Of a DNA stretch of 64,000 nucleotides, positions 34,381-49,700 are shown one piece after another (position 1 is the stretch's first letter; every line of letters begins with the position of its first letter). The notes beneath the pieces are model-generated. The model did not search any database. It was not told the DNA's origin and saw only the letters and a program-made list of their open reading frames with translations. Both the position numbers and the translations under genes were made by a program. Source of the stretch: Carposina sasakii (taxonomy: Eukaryota > Arthropoda > Insecta > Lepidoptera > Carposinidae); NCBI GenBank assembly GCA_014607495.2, contig CP053159.1, forward strand, positions 1,557,501 to 1,621,500, given 5' to 3'.

Positions 34381-35111
34381 TTTCTTTTAAACATTAATCA
34401 CTGACAGTCGTTGGAACTTATTTTCGTATTTTGATGATAATATTTACACTAGTCCTCTTTAATACAAAGGAAATTATATATATTTCGTCACTGGACAGAT
34501 TTTACAAAAATATTGTTGCAAACATCATCTTTGAAGAAAATAACATATACCATTTTAATTCATCATGTCATTAAATATTTTTACGAGTAGATACCTAGAT
34601 CAAAATCACAGATTTCAATAATAGTCATCATTAATTACAATATTTGGACAAACTGCAAGATTTGGCACAAACACCAAAATAATTTTAAGTCAGTATTTAA
34701 CAGTTCTTGTAAAGTTTAAGATATATAATTATTTAATACAACTACGTCTTATAGCTTAAGGTAAAGCTGATTTGTTTGTCCTAAAATAAAATATAACATG
34801 GCAGTCTTCATTTTATATGTTACAAGGCACTAAAAATGTACAATCTAATATTTACATAATTGTTTAAAGTTATAACCCGAATGAAGACATTTATATACAG
34901 TTACCGTAAAATCGGTAATAAGCGCTTAATACATCATTTTGAGCATATTCAGGCACTTTACAATTCTATAGTCAACATGCACAAAATGATTTTTAAATTA
35001 CAATAACTAGGTATACTGATCACATCAGTAATAATAAATATCCAATACTTATAGGCAAACAGTCGAAGGTATGTACAATATTCTAAAATTATACAAAAAT
35101 AAACTACGCTA

Positions 35112-37718
35112 TCATATCCTTACTGTGGAGTGAGGAGGTTTCCTACTACCTGGCGCTGGAGGAAGACCAGGGCCTACCAAAGGTGACATCGATGGAGATC
35201 TAGTCGCCAATGGTGATAAGGAAGGTGAGAATGAAGGAGACATGGCTGCCGCAGCCGAGAACCCTCCAGGAATGTCGTGGCTGATTGGAGACCTCGGTAG
35301 TAAGTGCTGCGGTTGTCTACAAGCTAGAGATGGCGCTGGACAACTCCGCGGTGCTACTGTTGTTAATAATGGTGGAGGTACACTTTTACCATTAGATATT
35401 GAAGTCCCTTTACTTTTAGCACTAGAAGCACCACTATTACCACTTTGTAGGGATACTGCATCGTCCTTTAATCGCGCTATTTCGGAAAATACATGAGCTA
35501 GAGGTTGATATTGCGGTCCCCAGTCAAGTAAATAATCCCAATTATAGCTTCCAGTAAGTTCTTCTTCTGAATGAACTATTGAACTAAGGCTGCCTGTCAT
35601 TGATGGTCCAGCCGTGGGTACAGCAGTATTTTCTCCTGGTGCACTTGGGAATGCACCTAATGCCATTGCTCTATCAACAGCAGTTGCTGCTTCATCTGCA
35701 CTACTTGCTCTCTCACTTCCAGTTACTTCATTTAATTTGGCATATATTAAGTTGGTTATATCATTTTCATGTGTACCGTCTTCATCAAATATATGTATCG
35801 AGTCAATAGGGCCATGATGTAGAATCGGATCTTTATTTACAACGTTTTCTGAACATCTTCTTGAAGAAGTGGATGCTCCTCCTGCCCCTGTATCTACAAT
35901 TCCTAATCTAGCTAAGTACTCTTGAGTATTATGAACAGACACATCTGAGAGATTATCATCATCTACTCCGTTGTTTTGTCGTTCTCCTCGCAAAGGGCCT
36001 TCGTTGATCATTCGAATTTCTTCATCTTCGCCCTCATCTCCATCTTCTGCAGAACCTCGACCACTAGAGCCTGATCGATCAGATCCTGATAGTTCAGAAG
36101 TGGTAGCTGCACCCGAATTAGAGCTTGCTGTATGGGGTCCATATGAAGGGATTTCATCGTATTTAGGAGGAGCAAATTGATTTCCTGCCTTAGCGGGGCC
36201 AGCATTTCTTATAGGAATTGTATCAAAAGCGCTTGGGTCTACGTAACTATTTGTGGCACCGACACCTTCAGAATTCAATCCAGGTTTATTGACTTTCTTA
36301 TGTCTTTTATTTTTCATGTGTAAAAACACAAATGCTGCAGCAAATATTATAATGATGAATATGAATGCAATCACTAAGCCTAGAGCCCAATCTGAGAGTC
36401 CACCGCTTGCTGCTACATCATTTAGTTGATTGGCATCAGTGATAACCACCATAGAGTCTTGCACTATTTCCACAGCAGTTTTATTTGTCAATGAGCCTTG
36501 TCTTCCTGAACTTGCTGTCACAACCAAGCTAATCGATTTATCAGTCCCAAATAAATTTAAAATTGCGTCTACTTTTTTCTTTAGAATTATGGCACCTGTC
36601 GTTCTATTAATTTTTAAATAAGAGTGAGAAGTAGATAATTGGTAAACGATTCGCCCATCGATCCCTTTGTCACGATCTGTCGCAGCTGCATGGCCTATAA
36701 TGTATCCTGCTGATAAAGATCCAGTTGTGGGTAGTTTAAAAGTATACGTTTTTTGTGTAAACTGCGGATAAAATTCATCACGACTTTCTATATCAATCCT
36801 GACTTTTACGGTTGTGCTTTTCCCGCCAATATCAGATGCTTTTATTGAAAATTCGTACTTATTTTTCTGTTCATAATCAAATACAGCATTAGAATTTACC
36901 AGACCAGTTGTAGGATCTACTTGAAACATTTTCCATGAATCATCATTTCTGTTAAAGTTTGTGGATGATGCAACAATAGAATAATTTAATTTACCATATC
37001 TTCCACGATCTAAATCGGTTGCTCTGGCAGTAAATATCGATGTACCAACTCGTTCATTTTCGCCAATAGATTCAAAATATTCTGTTACGGGAAACTTTGG
37101 TGCATTATCATTTTCGTCTAATATGCTGACTTTATATAGACTGCGTTACATAAAATTGGGCTTCCATTATCACAAGCAACAACGATAAGTTTATAATCAG
37201 TTTTTCCAGTATCATAGTCCAGACTTTTATTAATTATCAACGCTCCGGTTGTAGGATTCAGGTAAAATAGGTTTTCATCATCTCCTGAACTAATTTTGAA
37301 GGTAATAGCTGAATTTGGTGTACCGTATAGATCTGCATCGGTAGCTGATAATTGAGTGAGAGTGTATCCAATTTTAACATCTTCACTCACTGATAATTCA
37401 AAATCATTAGTTGAAAATACTGGGGCATTATCGTTTGCATCAGCGACTGTTACAAATATTGTGATTGACGTTTTATTTTGATTATAAGATAATGTTTTTC
37501 CTTGTTCAACGGCAGCAAGACCAAGTACATATGATTCTTGCATTTCTCTATCCAGTTTGTTAACAAGAATCAATGCTCCATCCATACTGACTTCAAAGGT
37601 ATCTCCTTCGTTGCCAGATATAATGTGAAATTCTAAGTTATACTTTTTGACCACGTCATTGATGCCCCCAATTCTTAGTAGAGAAGATCCTTTATCAGTA
37701 TCTTCATTCACGGTTATT
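35112..37718 (-). other. ds: ds last coding exon: final cadherin repeats, TM helix, cytoplasmic tail
   Basis: Starts in phase after RITVNEDTDKG and includes DANDN and (across the frameshift at 37131) DENDN motifs. The transmembrane helix LVIAFIFIIIIFAAAFVFL maps to about 36308-36390 and is followed by the basic stop-transfer KNKRHKK. The tail contains acidic and serine-rich stretches, 'PPKYDEIPSYG', the block YNWDYLLDWGPQYQPLAHVF (about 35490-35550) shared by Ds and DCHS proteins, and a Ser/Pro-rich C-terminus ending STVRI before TGA. An upstream piece of the exon is open in one frame (37118-37711) and the rest in another. Confidence 0.93.
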
Positions 37719-40700
37719 CTGAAAATTAGAGAAAACTGTCTTAAAATACAAATTCCAGAAAAATAATTTTATATTGGCCCTAAGCTACAGAAGTATCGCT
37801 ATATATGGAATTCAATATACTTAGAAAAAAATTATATTTTCTAGGATATAGCTTAATAAGGTTAATGTAGTTAATGATATTATAATATTAGTGCATTTAA
37901 TTACCTGTAAATATCCTGTCCTATAAAGGGCTTTATTTCCGAAGTAGCTCCAGAGCTGATCCTTACAGACGCTACGGCACTTCTGTTTGGCTTTCCATGA
38001 TCAGTGGCTACCACAGCCAGCTGGGTATCTCCATGGCTAGTAGTCAGAGTGCTGTAGTTCACAAACATGACTCCTGACTCCGGGTCTATGAAGAAGCCCT
38101 TCGTCGGTTGCAATATGGAGTAAGATATCTTGCCATTGTCGCCACTGTCTAAGTCCTTGGCACTAACAGAGCCCATTTCGATGTTGCCAACGCCTTCTGA
38201 AATTAGATAATAAATAATTTTAATTGCGTAATACACAACAGTCAAAACAGAGATATATGCACAGAATTTGCGAATTGGTAAAACAAAAAACTTCATAATT
38301 TTATAATTACTGCAATATTATAACAATACTTTTCGTAGTAATCAAAAATAGGCTTTTTGCAAGAATCCTTCCGAAATGTATTCACTTGAATTGGTACAAA
38401 ATTATCGCAAAAAGGTCGCAGACATACACCTGCATATTTATAGCTAACAAAATATATATTTTGGGACTTAAAAAGTGTATCTTCTATGCTGCTCTGGGAG
38501 TGCAAAAAGAACGTATAATACTACAGCTGCTTCTCTTCCCCAGCATACTGCACAAGTCAGTAGAGGGACATGAGGGTGTTGGTGTTTTGTAGGCGATGGG
38601 CTGACCACCTGTCACTACTAACCGAACTTGTAAATCTCAACTATACCCTCAAAATTTGGTCAGAAGTGGCACCATGTGGTTCTATCGGCCCTTGGTGCTC
38701 TGCCTACCCTATGTATGTATGTAAAAAGTATGATGTAGTTTCGTAATACATCTAAAAGATGGTGAAGTTTATACATTATATATAATAATATAATATATAA
38801 ATAAATAAATATATATTAATACATTGTGTGTGTATATAGATGAATGTATAATCTTCACCATCTTTTAATATAATATATATATTATAATGTTGTATTGTAT
38901 AATTTAGCTGTATGTCACTATATTGTTGTTATTACTGCCTTAATATAGCTGTTGGTCTTCATAATTAATTAATCTTGCAACCAAGTTTATCATAGCGGGG
39001 ACAGATGTAAATTATCAGTGATACCTAAGTTGCTAGTTTATCGCCTGAGGGAATAACCTTAGTCGACTCTGACGACATGCACGGAAGAGTATCAGCTTAT
39101 GTATTGTAGTGAAACCACGTAGCAAATACAATTATAAATTTATTTTTAAATTTAAATTAATTATAAAAATAGAAGTTATAAACTACTAACCTGGTAAAAC
39201 TCGATTGTAGGCGATCTCATCAAATATGGGAGAGTTGTCATTCACATCAGTTACTTTAATCGTAAGAGTTGTTCTCGCAACGTGCTCAGTATCAGAAGCT
39301 GTTATGTTCACTTCATGCAGCTGCCTTGTTTCAAAGTCCAAAGGCTTATTTAAAACCACCTTTCCACTATATCTGTCAATAGAAAACCTATTGTCTCCGT
39401 CCAGTATTGAGTATTTCAGGGCAGGATATGTGTCAACGTCGTTAGCAGTAACCGATGTCAGCACTGATCCAAGTTCCGTCCCTGCAAAAAAACATAAAAG
39501 AAAAATAAACCTCTGGCACTGACGGTACTTTCTCGTTCGACTGCCGTTTTAACGATCCGCAAAATAAAACCTCACAAACAAAACCACTGACGACGTACAA
39601 TGATATAAAAACAAAGGAATTAAAAAAGAAAACAAACGCGAACCGTTGGGGAGGCGCACCGCTAAAACATGCACTCGAAAAAAATGTAATACCATCCAAT
39701 AAATATTGGTCCTAAAGGAGTCCCTTTTATTTAATCTCAGCGCTGGAATCGAAAAGTCGCAATGTAAGCCAGCCGCGGAGTCGAGAATACAAATTATGTA
39801 AAATGCCTCCCTCTTTGTAAAATGCTTTTTGTTCTACCAATTTATTTCGAAAAGTCGATAGGCCGCCCTATAGCTACAGCAATTTAAAACTGAATACGTA
39901 AACAGATGCAAAAACTCGAAAACAAACGTACCTTCAGATACTGAAATGACATTTGGCGGAGGAAATGTGGGCTGATTGTCATTTACGTCGACAATATTGA
40001 TGCGAAGAGTGGCTGTTCCAGTCATTTGCGGATCGCCCTCGTCTGTGGCAATAACTGTCAGTTTGTACATCTCCCTTATCTCACGATCCAGTACGATGTT
40101 CGTTTTGACCGACCCGGAGAATGCCGGTTCAATAATAAATGCGTTATCGTGGTTTCCGTCGACTATATGGTATAGAATTCTCGCGTTAGCTCCACGGTCG
40201 CCGTCCTTAGCCGCCAACTGCACGACAAATTCACCCTTGGTGTTCCCTTCTAGAACGTTCGCAATATATTGTTGCTGCGTAAATCTGGGAGCGTGGTCAT
40301 TTTGGTCCAACAGATTTATTGTTACATCGCAATAACCGTATAAGATTGGAGAGCCTTCTGTCCGGGCGACGACTACCAGTTGCCGCTTTGGGCCGGGATA
40401 CGACTCGTAATCTAGATTCGCTGAATTATTGACCCTTATGGTGCCCGTATTTGGGTCTATTTCGAAGCCGTATTGATCATTTCCATTTCCGAATTCATAA
40501 ACGATTCTTTGCCGGCGGCCGTCACTTCTTACTGCAGTTACTTGTAGTACATCTCTACCGTACGACAGGTTCTCTTCAATAGTTACGTTATACATAGAAT
40601 TTTGAAAGTTTAACGTTAGTGATTGATCGGAAAAATCGCCCACGCGAATTTCAATAAGACCGATAGAACTTTGTGGCGGGTTTCCTTTATCTTTTGCAAT

Positions 40701-43700
40701 CACTTTTAAATGAATAATTTTGCCATTCTCACTCGCCAAACTTTGTGTAGCTGTTAAAACTCCGGTTGTAGGATTCATACGGAATTTGTTATTGTAACTA
40801 TCTAATAATTCGTAAAGTATTTCAGCATTGCTACCAATGTCATTATCTGTGGCTAACACTTTAAGAAGGCTTTGTCCTGGTGGTGTAAGTGTGGCAACCT
40901 GTTCTCTGAACGGATATTTTGTGAATATGGGCTTATTATCATTGACGTCATTTATTGTAACTTCAACTGAAACTCTCTGAGAGCGAGTTATATATCGCCC
41001 TTGATCAGTAGCCACTGCTTCGAAATGGTAAATATTCCTCGTTTCTCTATCAAACGTTCTAAAAAATAAAGTGACATTATTCATCAGGAACTGCTACTTT
41101 AACAAATATCAATACACCAGTTAACTAAATACATATTATTTATATAAAATCAGTAGGTATAGTTTATAATATAAATTTAGTACAAAAAAAGTAACTCACC
41201 CAGTTGTGAAAATAACTCCTGTTTTATTGTCAATCCTAAATAATCCTTGACTTTCGTTGGCCAAAGAATAGACAATGCGCTTGTTGAAACCTAGATCAGC
41301 ATCTGTAGCTCTAACACTAATGACTGAAGTGTCAATAGCAGCATCTTCTGGTATAGCCGCAGAGTAATGACCAGTATCAAATACTGGATCATTATCATTC
41401 TGATCCTCAACTAACACTGTTATATTACATGATCCTTGCCACGCTTGTGGTGATCCATGGTCGTAGGCCGTTATTGTCAGATAGTATTTAGACTGGGTTT
41501 CTCGGTCTAACGTTTTGGCGGTAAGTCTTCCAGTTGTGCTATCAATGGAAAACTTATTACCATTGTTTCCAGATGTAATACTATAAGTAATTACTCCATT
41601 AGCACCAATATCCTTATCAGTGGCAACAACAGTGTGAATTACTTCAGGATCATTGTTTTCAGGAACTGAGAGTGGATAGCAAGAACCAGGTTTAAACGTT
41701 GGTGGGTTATCATTTGCATCTAATACTGTTATCAATACGGTAGCTACATCGAAGTTAGTAGTCGCTTGGTATGCACTAGAATCCGTGACATATACTGGAA
41801 AAATATATTGATCATTTTCTTCTCTATCAATTTTGTATTTTAAAGTAATGGTTCCCAGTCTTTCATCAACAACAAATTTATCATTTCCCACTCCAGGGGG
41901 TATAATGTACGTCAGATTCCCTGAAAAAATAAATATTATTAAAGATTTCCTCAAAGATATAAATAAAATATCACTTTAAAGTATATTTGTATATAACATA
42001 CCAGTATTTCCTCGGGATGATTTTGCAGTAAGTCTAGCAACAAAACTACCAGTATGAATATCTTCACTTATATTAGCTCTATAGAATAAATCCATAAATC
42101 TTGGAGGAACATTTGAAGATTCTTGTAAATTGAGGGTTAACATCATATGCGTTTGTTTAGGATATGGCGAGCCATGATCAGATGCGGTCAGATTAATTTT
42201 ATACTGTCCAGCTGGAACACGCACTATCTCAGAGGAATACTTCTTTGAAAAAGTTAATTTCCCAACATCATATTCCATTGAAAAATAAGCATGATCATTT
42301 CCATTAGAGATATAATAAGATATCTTTCCATTTTCTCCCGAATCTGCATCTATAGCTAGTGCCTGATAAAGTGTACCAGATAAAGTATTTAATGAAACCG
42401 TAACTTGATTTGCCGATACGAATCTAGGCACATTATCGTTCGCATCTATCACAGAGATGTGAACAGTCGCAGACGTAGCTTTTCTTTCAGATATATTTAG
42501 TGCCATGTCAGTTGCTTCAACTACCATCCAATATTCTTTTAGTGTCTCATAGTCTAGGCTTGATACAATAGTTAAAGATCCTGTCAGTGGATCTAAATTA
42601 AAAATATTCTTTGCAGCAGATAGTGACGATATTATATTAAAATTAAGTTCGCCGTTAGCCCCAGCATCTGCATCTTTTGCAGTGAAGTTATAAATCGTAG
42701 TCCCAACAGCAGTTATTTCCGATATTTCTATGTTTATTGGATTTTGCGGCCACTCAGGAGCGTTATCGTTGATATCAACAATCTCTATTTTGACTGTTAC
42801 AGCACTGCTTTGAGGATTATTTGTTGCTGATGTATCTAAGGCTCTCACTTCTAGCCTGTATTCATCTTGCACCTCTCTGTCAAGCTGCCTTGCTACAACT
42901 AAAGAACCTGTGCGTCGGTCAATTTCAAACGTTCCAGCATAATGATCGACCGTTAAAGGCATCAAGAGATACGATATTTGTTTTTCTTCATCGCTATTTA
43001 TCAAATTATCTTGAATATCATTATCACAGCAACTAACAGTACCAACGACGTGGCCAATCTTTGCATTTTCTTTTATCTGTAAAATGGGTAATGAATTAGT
43101 GATTATTTGAGAAATCTTTACGATTTACAGATTATATTGAATTGAACGTATAAATAGCATAAATATAACATACATAACATAAATAATAAATACTTACTTT
43201 GAAAGACAAGCTTGAACTAGTGAATGTGGGTCTGTTATCATTCAAGTCCAATACTTCAACTTTTAGTTGCCTCACAGTTTCTTTCGGAGGCTTTCCACCA
43301 TCAGTAGCTGCTACAGTCAATCTGTATATTGACCTTTCCTCGTGATCTAGTACTGCAAATTGGAAGTTCATATAATAAATAAGGTTTATATGGAAATATT
43401 ATATATCTAGATCATTTGTAAAACTATAATTTATTTATATACAACTCACCAGTGCTAGTCTTTATGACTCCAGTATATGAATCTATGACAAAGACTCCAA
43501 CACCATCCATGTCTCTATCATTTAAAATAGAATAAGTTACAGTCGCATTAGAACCATTATCTCTATCAATAGCTTTGACTCTCGCTACTTCAGCTCCGGG
43601 CTGCTGCTCTTCTCTAACGCTGACTACATCTTCTCTTGGATCGATGATTTCTGGAGCATTATCATTAACGTCAGTGATTTTTATAAATATCGGTACCCGA

Positions 43701-46700
43701 GTCGATCTTGGTAGAGAGCCTTGATCTTTAGCTTCGGCAAAGAGTGAGTATGACGATTTGAATTCCCGATCTAAAATTTCTTTCGTAGTTATAACTCCTG
43801 TAACAAACAAGTTAAGTGTTACATTTGAAGGGAAACGTAATTTAAAATAGTAATTAATGTCAATATTGCAACAATGTTACATGTGATTTTATAAACCAAT
43901 CACGTTTCACCCAAATTTCTTCTTATAATCTAACCGATACGTCGCTTAAGAATTTTGTCAATTTCAAAGCGATCATCGTGAAGTTCAAGCCTAAAATTAA
44001 GCATTCATAAAAGAGATCGCCTGCGGCAGAATACCTATGATTATCCAAGGGACCACTCCGTATTCGGAACCTAAAAATCGTGATGACAGAAACTGGGAAG
44101 GACGATAAACGTGATTTGGATCAAAGTTAACAATCTATAGCGAACCTTAAAACCAGGACCTTACGGCTGGTTTTAGAGTAGGAATAAGTGGGGCTGTCGG
44201 AGGATAATAAGATGTGGCAGAGGCCGATGTAATGAGCGATGTGAAACGGGCTCTAGAAAAAAAAAATCATCGTTATTTTCCTCGCACACGAATGTAGACC
44301 CAAGCCCGGCTTTTGTTTTGATGATAGTGAAGAATTATTAGTGAGAAATTTTGGATTAAAGTAAACGATGAAAATGGTTTCTTGTTATTATATACTATGT
44401 AAATTTAGCCATTTTATCGGTGAATATCATTGTTTTTTATACTTGGAAACAATTAATCACTACAATTATAAAACTTCTCAAATTTATCTTCTAGCATCGA
44501 TACTTTTTCAAAGCCGACGTACCTACGTTTTACACCTATAATTCATTTAAGTATAAATGAAAATAAAAGGTGTCCGTCAACCAAACGAGTTGTAGGGCCG
44601 TGCAACGTCCTACACGTACATTTGTAACGTATGAGCTTTAAATGCCCGATGACAGTATCTGGCCTGGTAAGGCTTGTAATAAAACATGGGAGAGAATAGC
44701 CGAGGCTTCTACACAGCAATATTTTAATAATAGTTAATGGCAGGTCACGGCGCATGCGCGAGCGACGACGTTTATAACTCGCAATTGACGCGCATAAATT
44801 CATTCCGCTGCCTCCCGTAGTGGATAGCTTGCAGAACTGGTGCTGTGTGACCTTTGTGAAAAATCATGAACTTTCGAAAGTAATAAGTAGGAATAAAGAT
44901 TAACAATTTTATTAGTAAATTGTATCGACCGTATTTCGGCCAAGGCGACCAATCTCTACTGAGATTGGCCAGGTACGCAGGAGATATTATAGTGCACAAG
45001 TGTGTGCGCAAACACAGATGTACTCTCTATTCCGTTACTCTCATAGTCCGATGGGACGGAAAGCCGACACTGTATTTAATATTGCAGTTGTAAACTATTA
45101 ATTTGATACATAGATCATTATGTATCTTTCAGTTATCACTTTCAAGATATTTAGATCTATTCGTTAACTTGTGAAGACAACTTGCAAAATTCTTTCAAAC
45201 ATTTTCGAGTTTAAAACTAAACAACAAAAACATTGAACTTTTGATTTTTTCCACAAAAATCTTTATACAGCAATATTGCAACTTCAATCTAGACTACATA
45301 CAGATGTCAGAATGATTTATGAACATCGCGGCACCGAGGGTGCCTCTGCTAAAGATTCACTAACTAGCACGCGGGGTGTTGATTTTCGATAAGCCGAATT
45401 AAGACGGAACGATTCACCATTCATCAGTCAGTTATAGTACATAACGAAGGCCCCCTTTTTTGCAGACGCCCATATAGAGAAGCGAAAAACTCACACGATT
45501 CCGGCGATAACATCAATGCGTCAACGATTTAAGGACCGGTTGCGATGAAAATTCATGGGTCAAAATGGTTGATTTTCACCTCTTTATTCTAATGTTGTTA
45601 TAACAATGTTTAGCTTTGGTTATTTTTATTACTCATATTTGCAGGTTTTAGAAGAAATCTAAGAAAATAAACTTTCATGAGGGAAAAACATTACATTGAA
45701 ATATTTTTCCTCATCTATGATTCTTTAAAATACGAGTAACTCAACAGGATAATAAATCTTATTAAAATAAACAAAAATGTTTCATTCGAAAACGATATTC
45801 ATGGGAAGGTCAAAAATAAATATACTCTGCCCCTATTCCTTTAAATTATGCAGGTATTGATGTGGCTCTGTTTGCCCAAACTGTTTACTCGGTCGATGAG
45901 TCTGAAGGCTCAACACACTTCGGGTTTTAGCTTTCAAAGGGAGCCGGTCGACTAAACAATACTCGAGTGGCCGGGTGGCCAGTAATTCTTAAATTGTTAA
46001 ACACATCTAGAGTCCTCCACTTGAAGTTACGGTGAAAAACCGTATAAAAACAAAATTCCAGACTGGTACGAATATGTAATTTTAAAAATATGATACTTAT
46101 GTAGACCAGATTTATCACATAAAACCAGTTACTCGTAGTTTGTTAACTTGTAGATTCCTATCAACACAACCTATGGTAAATGAAACTACAAGATTGGATA
46201 AGAACCAGAACGTACCTGTAATTGGATTGATATTGAAGCTGGTGTTTGAGGGGAATAAGCTGTATCTCAGTACGGCATTTTCACCCAAATCTGCATCTGT
46301 TGCTGACAGTTTTCCAACAAATTGTCCTCTATTTTGTTTTCTTCCACTTGAAACTCGTATGAGGTTTTTGAAAATATTGGATCATTGTCATTCGCGTCAA
46401 TGACATTGATGATGAGGCTGGCTGTAGCTGACAGTGGTGGTATGCCATTGTCTGTGGCAGTGATGGTCATTTTATGTCTGGCAACGGTTTCTCTATCTAG
46501 AGGTTTAGCTAAATACACCCATCCAGTAGCAGGTTGCACTCTAAAGAATTCTTCAGAGTTATTTTCAGGTAGAACACGGTAGGTTATTCGGGCATTGTTG
46601 CCAGTATCTTTGTCAATTGCTTGAATTTCTAAAATCTGTAAGACAATTATATAATGAGTACTTATCAATTAAATAATCTATACTAATATTAATGTGAAAG

Positions 46701-49700
46701 TGTGTAAAAATAAATGTGAAAGTGTGTGTGTATGTTTTTCCGTCTTTCGCGGCAAAACTACTGAACCGATTTGAATGACATTTGGTATACAAATAGTCTA
46801 GAGCTCGAGAAAGGACACACCGCGGAAAACAGCTAGTGTCATCATAAATACAACATGCGAAGTTATTTGAACTTTGGTTATGTCTTATCCTTACTATTAT
46901 AAATGCGAAACTTAACTATGCCTGCCTGTTACGCTTTTACGCTTACTAGTTTTAATAACTTGGTACATATGTATTAAGAAAAATTTAATAATTTAGATTT
47001 TTTTTCTGCACTGCACACGGATATTAGGTACCTACTTATGAGCGTTCTAGTATTTTTAGAGATATAAATATTTTTCTCTTTGTTAAGTACTTTACCTTGG
47101 TATTCATAGGTTCTGATTCTAAGACATTAGCGCTATAAATATCATGTTCAAATACAGGAGCATTATCGTTGACATCCTGCACATCAACTGATAGAGTTAA
47201 ATTTGCACTCAATGCAGGAGATCCACTATCTATAGCCGTTATTACTAAGGTATGTCGAACGAGGTTCTCATAATCTAGCGGTCTGTAAAAATAATTACAT
47301 TATTCATTAAATCGTCAAACACAAGAATCATTTCACACATCAAAAGTATAATTTTGCTTATAATTTGGCTAAGAAATAATAAATTTACCTCAATAAAGTT
47401 ACCAAGCCTTGTTGTTTATTGACAGCAAAAGTGTTGGGTGGTCCAGTAGAAGATACAAGACTGTAACTGATCAGACCATTCTTGCCTTCATCTTCATCAG
47501 AAGCTTTAGCTGCATAAATTACAGAGCCAATAGCTGAGGATTCGGCAACTGACACTCTTACTGAAGACGTGCCAAATTCTGGAGCATTGTCGTTGACATC
47601 ATCTATTGTTATTTGCACCTGGAATTGGCAATTCTTAGGATTAATACAAACATGCATAATCACCCCCATTTATGACCTATGATGTGGAGCAGAACTATGT
47701 AAATTACCTACCATTATTTCACCCAGTTTAGAAATGTACGAATTTATATTATAAATAACAGTTTATAATCTCCTTTAGGTACCTCTTAATACATTATCAT
47801 AACTAGGATTTACTCGTTACATTAGTAATAGAATTATGAAGATAGTTGTACATACCTGTGTTTGATCATATCCAGCAGGGTTTCCATTTGCAGCTCGGAC
47901 ATTGAGGAGATATAACGCAACCGTCTCCCTGTCCAGTCGTCCTAAAGTCCTGATGGTACCGGTGTGGGCATCTAAACTGAAATGATGGTCTGGATCTCCA
48001 GATTCTATGCTGTACCGAAGTGGTTTACCTGTAACAATTTGGATAATATTAGGTATTTTACAAACTGTGCTGAGCTAGCAACTTCTTCTTCTTCTTCAGC
48101 CTATTGCAGTCCACTGCTGGACGTAGGCCTCCCCCATGGCACGCCACAAGGCTACTGCTACAGGGGGGTTTTGCCCATAGTCACCACGCTGGGCAGGCGG
48201 GTTGGTGACCGCAGTGTGATTTTCGGACTATGTTGTCAGCACGGGAGGCGCTGCTGCCCACCTCCCGGAAACCCTTAATCGCTTCGTACGATACCCACGG
48301 GCAGGCAGGGGTGGTACAAACTCTACTCAGCCGGCACCACGCGGCTAGCAACTATACAACTATAATTTACACCTGTCCCCATTATTCTAAATGTGGCTGT
48401 AGGATTTCGCTTATGATCCTGCAGTTCTGGCTACCTCATTATAGCCTTTCACATATACCCCAGCCATATTTGTGTAAAGTTATTATCTAGTTACATATTA
48501 TTTAAAGTGAGAAATGCAAACCACTAAAATAACATTTCTGACTTAAGTTCCGTTGCAATTACAGGAATTGAAATATTCAGGTGTGCGTTACTTATGAGTG
48601 CTGGAATATTATTTAAAACACAGATCAAGGAATATTTTGCGGTTCACCCTCCAAAAAGCATCCACCTAATAGAACAATCGATCTTATGTTCAGATTCGAG
48701 TATTTGTTTGTTCATTATAACACTATACATTATAATTATGTGAATGTTATATTCGACTGTCTTAACATTCATGTATTCCGCTAGCTTGACCCCACTCATC
48801 TCAATTTCCCCCGATCATCGGATATTGATCAAAATTGGTCGCAACACTGTTTATGGTCAGAGAAAATGTTTATGTATGGTTATCATATTAATATTGCACC
48901 TAGATTGCCCATAGAGCCTGTTTTGTTTCAAATAAATTCTTCTGTCTACTCTACTTGGCATTAGAACATTATAACCATAAAAGTATTGATTTTTTAACAT
49001 TCCACTGACTTATTAAAATTTGACAACAATCGTAATACATACGAAGTTATGACATATATGTCCAGTAATAATACTATTCTTTCTCTATCTTCTTTTAGCA
49101 CAAAGCAAACGTCATACTTATATTTTGTTAATATACATTTAAACAAATATATGCACAAATGTCACGGATTATCGACAAAAAAATGTTTTCAATGTGATAT
49201 CAGTGAACTCGAGAGCACATTTATACGAAACAACATTAAATTCTTTACACGAATACCAAAATATTTTCAAGTTTGTCATATCTATAAACAAAGTCAATTA
49301 AAACTTTGCTCAGCTTTAACGGTGGCATAAATTAAATCTAAGGCATATTTAGACAAGAATTTACATTCACATCCTAATTACCGTTACAACTATTAATCAG
49401 ATGCATTTTCATCAAGAAACCTATGTATATCATGAACAAGTAATAAATATGCACTAATAAACTACTTGCTGGCAAACTCCTTTCATGCTAGAACACTAAT
49501 TACAATCATCGCAAATCTATACACCCTAGCAATATATCTGCCTTCGCTACCAACCTTAATGTCATCGTCCTACAGATCAATATCAGCTGGCTCACCTGCT
49601 TTGAAAGTGTGTCTCAGACCAGTCTAGCCCAGTTCTACAGTCATGATACTTGTCTGTGCTTGTTAATTATAACTTCTCTAGATTAAATTAGTTGCAGTAG

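Noticed and set aside
35242..43036. Plus-strand ORFs opposite ds exons (for example 35242-35496, 39976-40335)
   Set aside because: They are reverse-strand reflections of cadherin exons, with no start context, splice logic or domain.
48107..48278. Conserved ORF in family B copies ('[11 protein letters not shown]') as a peptide gene
   Set aside because: The frame is conserved because the DNA repeat is conserved. Copies are dispersed, truncated and without start context, and the coding-like sense is on the opposite strand.
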